A stretch of DNA of 64,000 bases from Azadirachta indica (taxonomy: Eukaryota > Streptophyta > Magnoliopsida > Sapindales > Meliaceae). The DNA is taken from the NCBI GenBank assembly GCA_022749755.1, contig CM040451.1, forward strand, positions 2,556,871-2,620,870, given 5' to 3'. Below, piece after piece: positions 60,475-64,000 of the stretch; position 1 is the first letter of the stretch; the number at the start of each line of letters is the position of its first letter. Both the position numbers and the translations under genes were made by a program. A model generated the notes under the pieces. That model worked only from the letters and a program-made list of their open reading frames with translations. It searched no databases and was not told the origin of the DNA.

Positions 60475-60904
60475 GGCTTAGAGTAATTTATTATAAAAAA
60501 TAAAATGAAGATAACAAGTTTTAAAGAACAATTGAATAAAAATGGACTAAAATGTAACGAAAAAAGGTTTTGAAATCGAACCTAACAGTAGAACAGTAGT
60601 TCAGGAAGCCGTTCATATCAGTAGTAAGCAATTTCCTGATTGCTAATGGTCGAGAATTCCACCAGATAAAGCCGTCATAAAGGAGCCCTATATTTAAAAA
60701 CAAGCTTGCCACCTTTCTACTCTCTCGGAATTATTGCTACGAAAGTGCATATTAGAGATCAAAAGGTGAGAACTAAGTCAGCGAATTGCAAACACTCCGC
60801 GGCACAAGAAGAGAATGATGATGTAGTTCAATCACGAGCGCAATCATCTCTAGCCAAAATTTATTCCACCTTCTTTCTAGTGTAATTTCCATAGAAAGAT
60901 TAAC

Positions 60905-61205
60905 TGGCATTGTGATGTAGAACAATTTTAGAATTTAATTAGTTTAGAAAATCTTTTATTCTTACCAATTTAATTTGTTATTTAATTCTTAATTTTTTTA
61001 TTTAAATAAGAGTTCTTTTCCTTATTTGAATTGAATTGCAATGTTGGGTTTTTTCTATTATATATAGAGAACGTATGTTATTATTTTAAAATAATTTTTT
61101 ATTCAATAAAATATTTCCCTTTGATTTTGTCTCTCATGGGATTATTATCTTAACACTCATATTTTGAGTCTTTATGGTTAAAACGACATCTAATCTCGTC
61201 CGTTA
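60905..61205 (+). repeat. Possible LTR remnant
   Basis: A TATA-like CTATTATATATAGAGA at about 61,057 is followed by TTCAATAAAATATTTCCC (polyadenylation-like) and CTCTCATGGGATTATT. This order (TATA then AATAAA within ~50-60 bases) is seen inside plant LTRs. Ends and target duplications are not identifiable. Confidence 0.3.
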
Positions 61206-61220
61206 GAACATTTATCTAAC

Positions 61221-61660
61221 TCACTGCGTCAAAGAGTCGAACGAGATTCGGCATTCAACAAGGTGTGTTTTTATTCCACCCGCTATCCCGCCTGCGTCAC
61301 ATTGCCTCTGCAAAGAAAGGTAGGTTGACCAAAAGAGGCTTGCCAAAACCACGTAAATAACATGCAAAACAATCCCCAAGTATAGCTCCATAGTCAGCCA
61401 TATTTGGACGTTCAGAATTTTGCAGTACAACAATCCCAAATCTGACGTGCAAATGTGTAATGTGCAGAAACATGATTAATTGTTTCAGAAGAAGGAAAAT
61501 GATATAGAGGACAAGCTTAAACTAAGGAAACTCCACGACATTGAACGTTTTCATTCATCAGTAGCCTATAGTAAGAACCCACCAAAGCAAAGTCGAAGTT
61601 TTGGAGGCTAAAACCCTTCCATATTAACACACACCATTGCACAGCCGAATACAAAATTAA
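61221..61660 (-). pseudogene. LINE fragment with zf-RVT (reverse-transcriptase zinc-binding) domain
   Basis: The minus strand from 61,660 encodes, with stops, a segment like LQNFDFALVGSYYRLLMNEN, then VQCRGVSLV, then CPLYHFPSSETINHVSAHYT and FARQIWDCC. This is the zf-RVT pattern of plant LINEs (C..C....E...H.F..C.FA...W). The second histidine/cysteine region is partly altered (HVSAHYTFA). It is a truncated fragment with no RT core in the neighbourhood. Confidence 0.7.
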
Positions 61661-61680
61661 GTATGAAAGAACCGTAACTA

Positions 61681-62135
61681 CGTTGAAAATTAAACTTGAA
61701 TTGGCCCAACATATAAATTGGGCTTATAAAATTGAGGCTTACAAAATTATAAATAGTGTGGTTTAATTTCTGAAAATTTATAAGAAAATATCTAAATATT
61801 TATTTTATAAATATTTAAATATTTGATAATAAAAAATCTAAATATTTATAAAATCTAAATAGGTAATTTATAGTAAATATGCAGAGATTTGTAGTAAATA
61901 TCTAAATATTATTATAGATATTTATAAAAAAAGAATTTGTAACCATTAAATTAAATGTATGTTGACATAAACCATTGTTAAGGAGTGTTATATTATAAAT
62001 AAAGGTAAAATTTTCAATTGCATGAAAAGTCAAAAATTGTAAGTTAATAAATTGTAAGTTTCTTCCTCCTTCTTTGTCCATAACTATTCTTAACAAATTT
62101 ATCTTTTTGGTAATCTAAGCTCTTCACTTCCAACA
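61681..62135 (+). repeat. Putative 5' LTR of Ty1/copia element
   Basis: The right end CTTCCAACA (62,135) sits directly before the primer-binding site. Two possible left ends pair with it: GTTGAAAATT at 61,682 (the first base would be a mutated T) or TGTTGAC at 61,960. A TATA-type TATAAATAAAGG is at 61,993. The longer version (455 bp) is more like known copia LTRs; the shorter one has perfect TGTTG/CAACA ends. Confidence 0.5.
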
Positions 62136-62138
62136 AAG

Positions 62139-62152
62139 TAATATTAGAGTTA
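62139..62152 (+). other. Degenerate primer-binding site (initiator Met tRNA)
   Basis: TAATATTAGAGT aligns with the canonical TGGTATCAGAGC three bases after the LTR end. The four differences are all G-to-A or C-to-T. Confidence 0.6.
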
Positions 62153-62166
62153 AGGTACGAATAACC

Positions 62167-64000
62167 ATGGTAAGCAATAGAGGGCTCTCTCTTCTAATTT
62201 CAATGCTCACCAAGAGCAACTATAATAATTGGAACATTAAGACGAAGGCTTTATTACAAGCTCAAGATAAGTGGAAAGTTGTAGAGAAAGGGATTGATGT
62301 ACCAAAAGATGAGACCACCCTTATTCAAGTTCAAAAAGATCTCTCGAACGATTTTAAAAAGAAAGATAAGAAAGCTCTCCATTTCATCTATCAAATAAGA
62401 TAGCTTTGAGAAGGTTTCAAATGCGACCACTGACAAAGAAGCTTGGGATATGCTTAAAACTTCATACGAAAGTGTAGAAAAAGTGAACAAGGTACGTCTT
62501 CAAACTTTAAACGGTGAGTTTGAATCTTCATTTATGAAAGAAAGTGAATCAACTTCTGAGTGCTTTTCTAAAGTTTTGTAGGTTGTTAATTAATTAAAAA
62601 GTAATGTTCAAATTATGGAGAAAATTCTTCATTCCATAGATTCAAAATTAGAGCGTATTGGTATAACAATTGAAAAAATAAAAGATTTGGAGCCCATAAC
62701 CATCAAAGAACTTATGAGTACAAGTATATTAAGAAAGATAAAGGAGAAAACAAGAAGCCTCAGAACAAGTTCTCCAAGTAATGCTCACCTCAAAAAGAAA
62801 AGAAAGAAAGTGTCGACAATAAGAAAAGCCAATACGAAACAGGGAATGGTCATGAAAGAGGCAATCTAAATTCAAGATGCGATAAGTCTGAAGTTAAATA
62901 TTACAATTGTCAAAAGTTTGGCCATTATGCTTCTGAGTGTAAAGATTCAGATAATAAAGTTGATGAGAGTGCCAACTATATAAAAAACAAGAGTCAAGAA
63001 GAAGAAACAATGTTTTTAGCATTCAAGGATAATAATAGTGCCAACATTAATACATGGTACCTTGATATGGACATAAGCAATAGCATGTGTAGAAGCAATG
63101 GTATATTTGTAGAGCTTGATAAATTGGTAAGTGATAATGTCTCTTTTGGAGATAGATCCAAAACACTTGTAAAAAGCAAAAGCATCATCCTTATTCGCTT
63201 GAAAGATGGAAGACATCAATTTATTTGTGTAAAAGATTATAGCTTTTCTATGAGAGATAGGAAAAGTAATTTAATTACAAAGGTAGCAATGTCAAAAAAT
63301 AGAATGTCCTTGTTAAATATTCAAAATAGTGTAGCAAAATGTCTCAAGGCTTGCTACAAGAATACATAATAGTTATCGCATCCTTCTCTTGGGCATCTTA
63401 ATTTTAGAGGTTTGGAGCTATTATCCAAGAAGAAAATGTTAAGAGGACTACCTTACATTAATCATCCTAACCAACTGTGTGAAGGATGTTTACTTGGAAT
63501 GTAAGTTAGAATGAGCTTTCCAAAAATATCTATTTTTAGAGATAAGAAGCCATTCGAATTCGTACACACTAATATATGTGTTCCTATCAAGCCAACTCTC
63601 TAAGTAAAGGTAATTACTTCCTTTTCTTCATTAATGATTATTCAAGAAAAACATAGGTATACTTTTAAAAGAAAAATCAGAAGCTTTTGATATGTTCAAG
63701 AAGTTTAAAGTAGTTGTAGAGAAAGAAAGTGGATGCAAGCTCATGACAATGAGATTTGATTGAGGAGGAGAATTCACTTTAAAAAAGTTTTAAGAATTTT
63801 GTAAAGCAAAAGAAATTCAAGATCTCTCAGCAAAATAGCATTGCTAAAAGGAAAAAGAAAACCATTCTCGACATAGCACAAATCATACTCAAGAGCAAGA
63901 AATTGCCAAAAGAATTTTGGATTGAAGTTCTGGCATATACAGTATACTAACTCATGCCATGTCCTCTATCTAGATTGGCATTAAAAAAGTCATTCCTGAT
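62167..64000 (+). pseudogene. Ty1/copia gag-pol, degenerate, runs off window
   Basis: Order of recognisable parts: gag N-terminus (62,167-62,403, TKSNYNNWNIKTKALLQAQ); gag continued in another frame ([17 protein letters not shown], 62,430-62,600); zinc knuckle near 62,905 (YYNCQKFGHYASEC, first Cys replaced by Tyr); protease near 63,055 (WYLDMDISNSMC where a DSG-type triad is expected); GAG-preintegrase (GHLNFRGLELLSKKKMLRGL, about 63,390) with CEGCLLG; integrase core start (FEFVHTNICVPIK, INDYSRKT, GGEFTL, to about 63,780). Several stops and shifts separate them. Reverse transcriptase and 3' LTR would lie beyond 64,000. Dead element; it shares orientation with the fragment at 60,274. Confidence 0.85.

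Noticed and set aside
60521..60712. 63-codon minus-strand frame
   Set aside because: No recognisable domain; sits in a zone of retrotransposon debris and could be any scrap of it.
1..64000. CRISPR array, bacterial operon, riboswitch or prophage
   Set aside because: No regularly spaced identical repeats, no Shine-Dalgarno-led gene strings; introns and transposons mark this as plant nuclear DNA.
1..64000. tRNA or rRNA genes
   Set aside because: No sequence with a foldable cloverleaf or rRNA core was found; the only tRNA-like boxes (51,918-51,992) lack the stems.

Overview
This is AT-rich nuclear DNA from a flowering plant, most likely a eudicot. Supporting signs are a type-1 non-specific lipid-transfer protein (nsLTP) gene with the family's 3'-end intron, an ankyrin-PGG (ACD6/ITN1-like) gene with GT-AG introns, plant LINEs (DUF4283, AP-endonuclease, RNase H and zf-RVT pieces), a Ty1/copia element, hAT and Mutator-like debris, and many MITE-like inverted repeats. 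I do not claim a species. Gene density is low: two conventional genes, two probable small uncharacterised genes, and otherwise transposon remnants and AT-rich spacer.

The dominant feature is a large head-to-tail duplication. Bases 1-18,940 recur at 21,384-40,326, with 2.44 kb (18,941-21,383) between them. The simplest reading is a 21.4-kb unit (18,941-40,326) whose first copy begins about 2.4 kb left of the window. Each copy carries, in order: a LINE 3' fragment, the nsLTP gene (+), an (AAT)n microsatellite, a hairpin, a small serine-rich gene (-), a MITE cluster, a LINE remnant without reverse transcriptase (-), and the ankyrin-PGG gene (-). The two copies have complementary damage. Copy 1 has an open nsLTP frame but an ankyrin gene with two frameshifts. 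Copy 2 has a one-base frameshift in nsLTP but an uninterrupted 589-residue ankyrin-PGG reading frame. Most of the duplication is nearly identical, but its last ~1.1 kb is clearly more diverged. Assembly artefact (retained second haplotype, homopolymer errors) has to be excluded before reading biology into this.

From 40,327 to about 57,700 I see no convincing conventional gene. That stretch holds three diverged copies of one ~0.1-0.5 kb sequence, a 0.9-kb inverted-repeat element, a hAT transposase C-terminal fragment, a 5'-truncated LINE end with its poly(A), and a 1.1-kb hAT-like insertion that carries a second inverted-repeat element inside it. At 57,770-59,324 lies a probable three-exon gene for a 78-residue hydrophilic protein, with all introns in phase 1. 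The right end (60.2-64.0 kb) is a graveyard of copia and LINE fragments, ending in a degenerate Ty1/copia element that runs off the window.

Genes that could work in plant defence are the nsLTP (secreted lipid binding) and the ankyrin-PGG protein (membrane, ACD6-like). Their shared duplication would fit a stress or defence locus with copy-number change; that link is inference.
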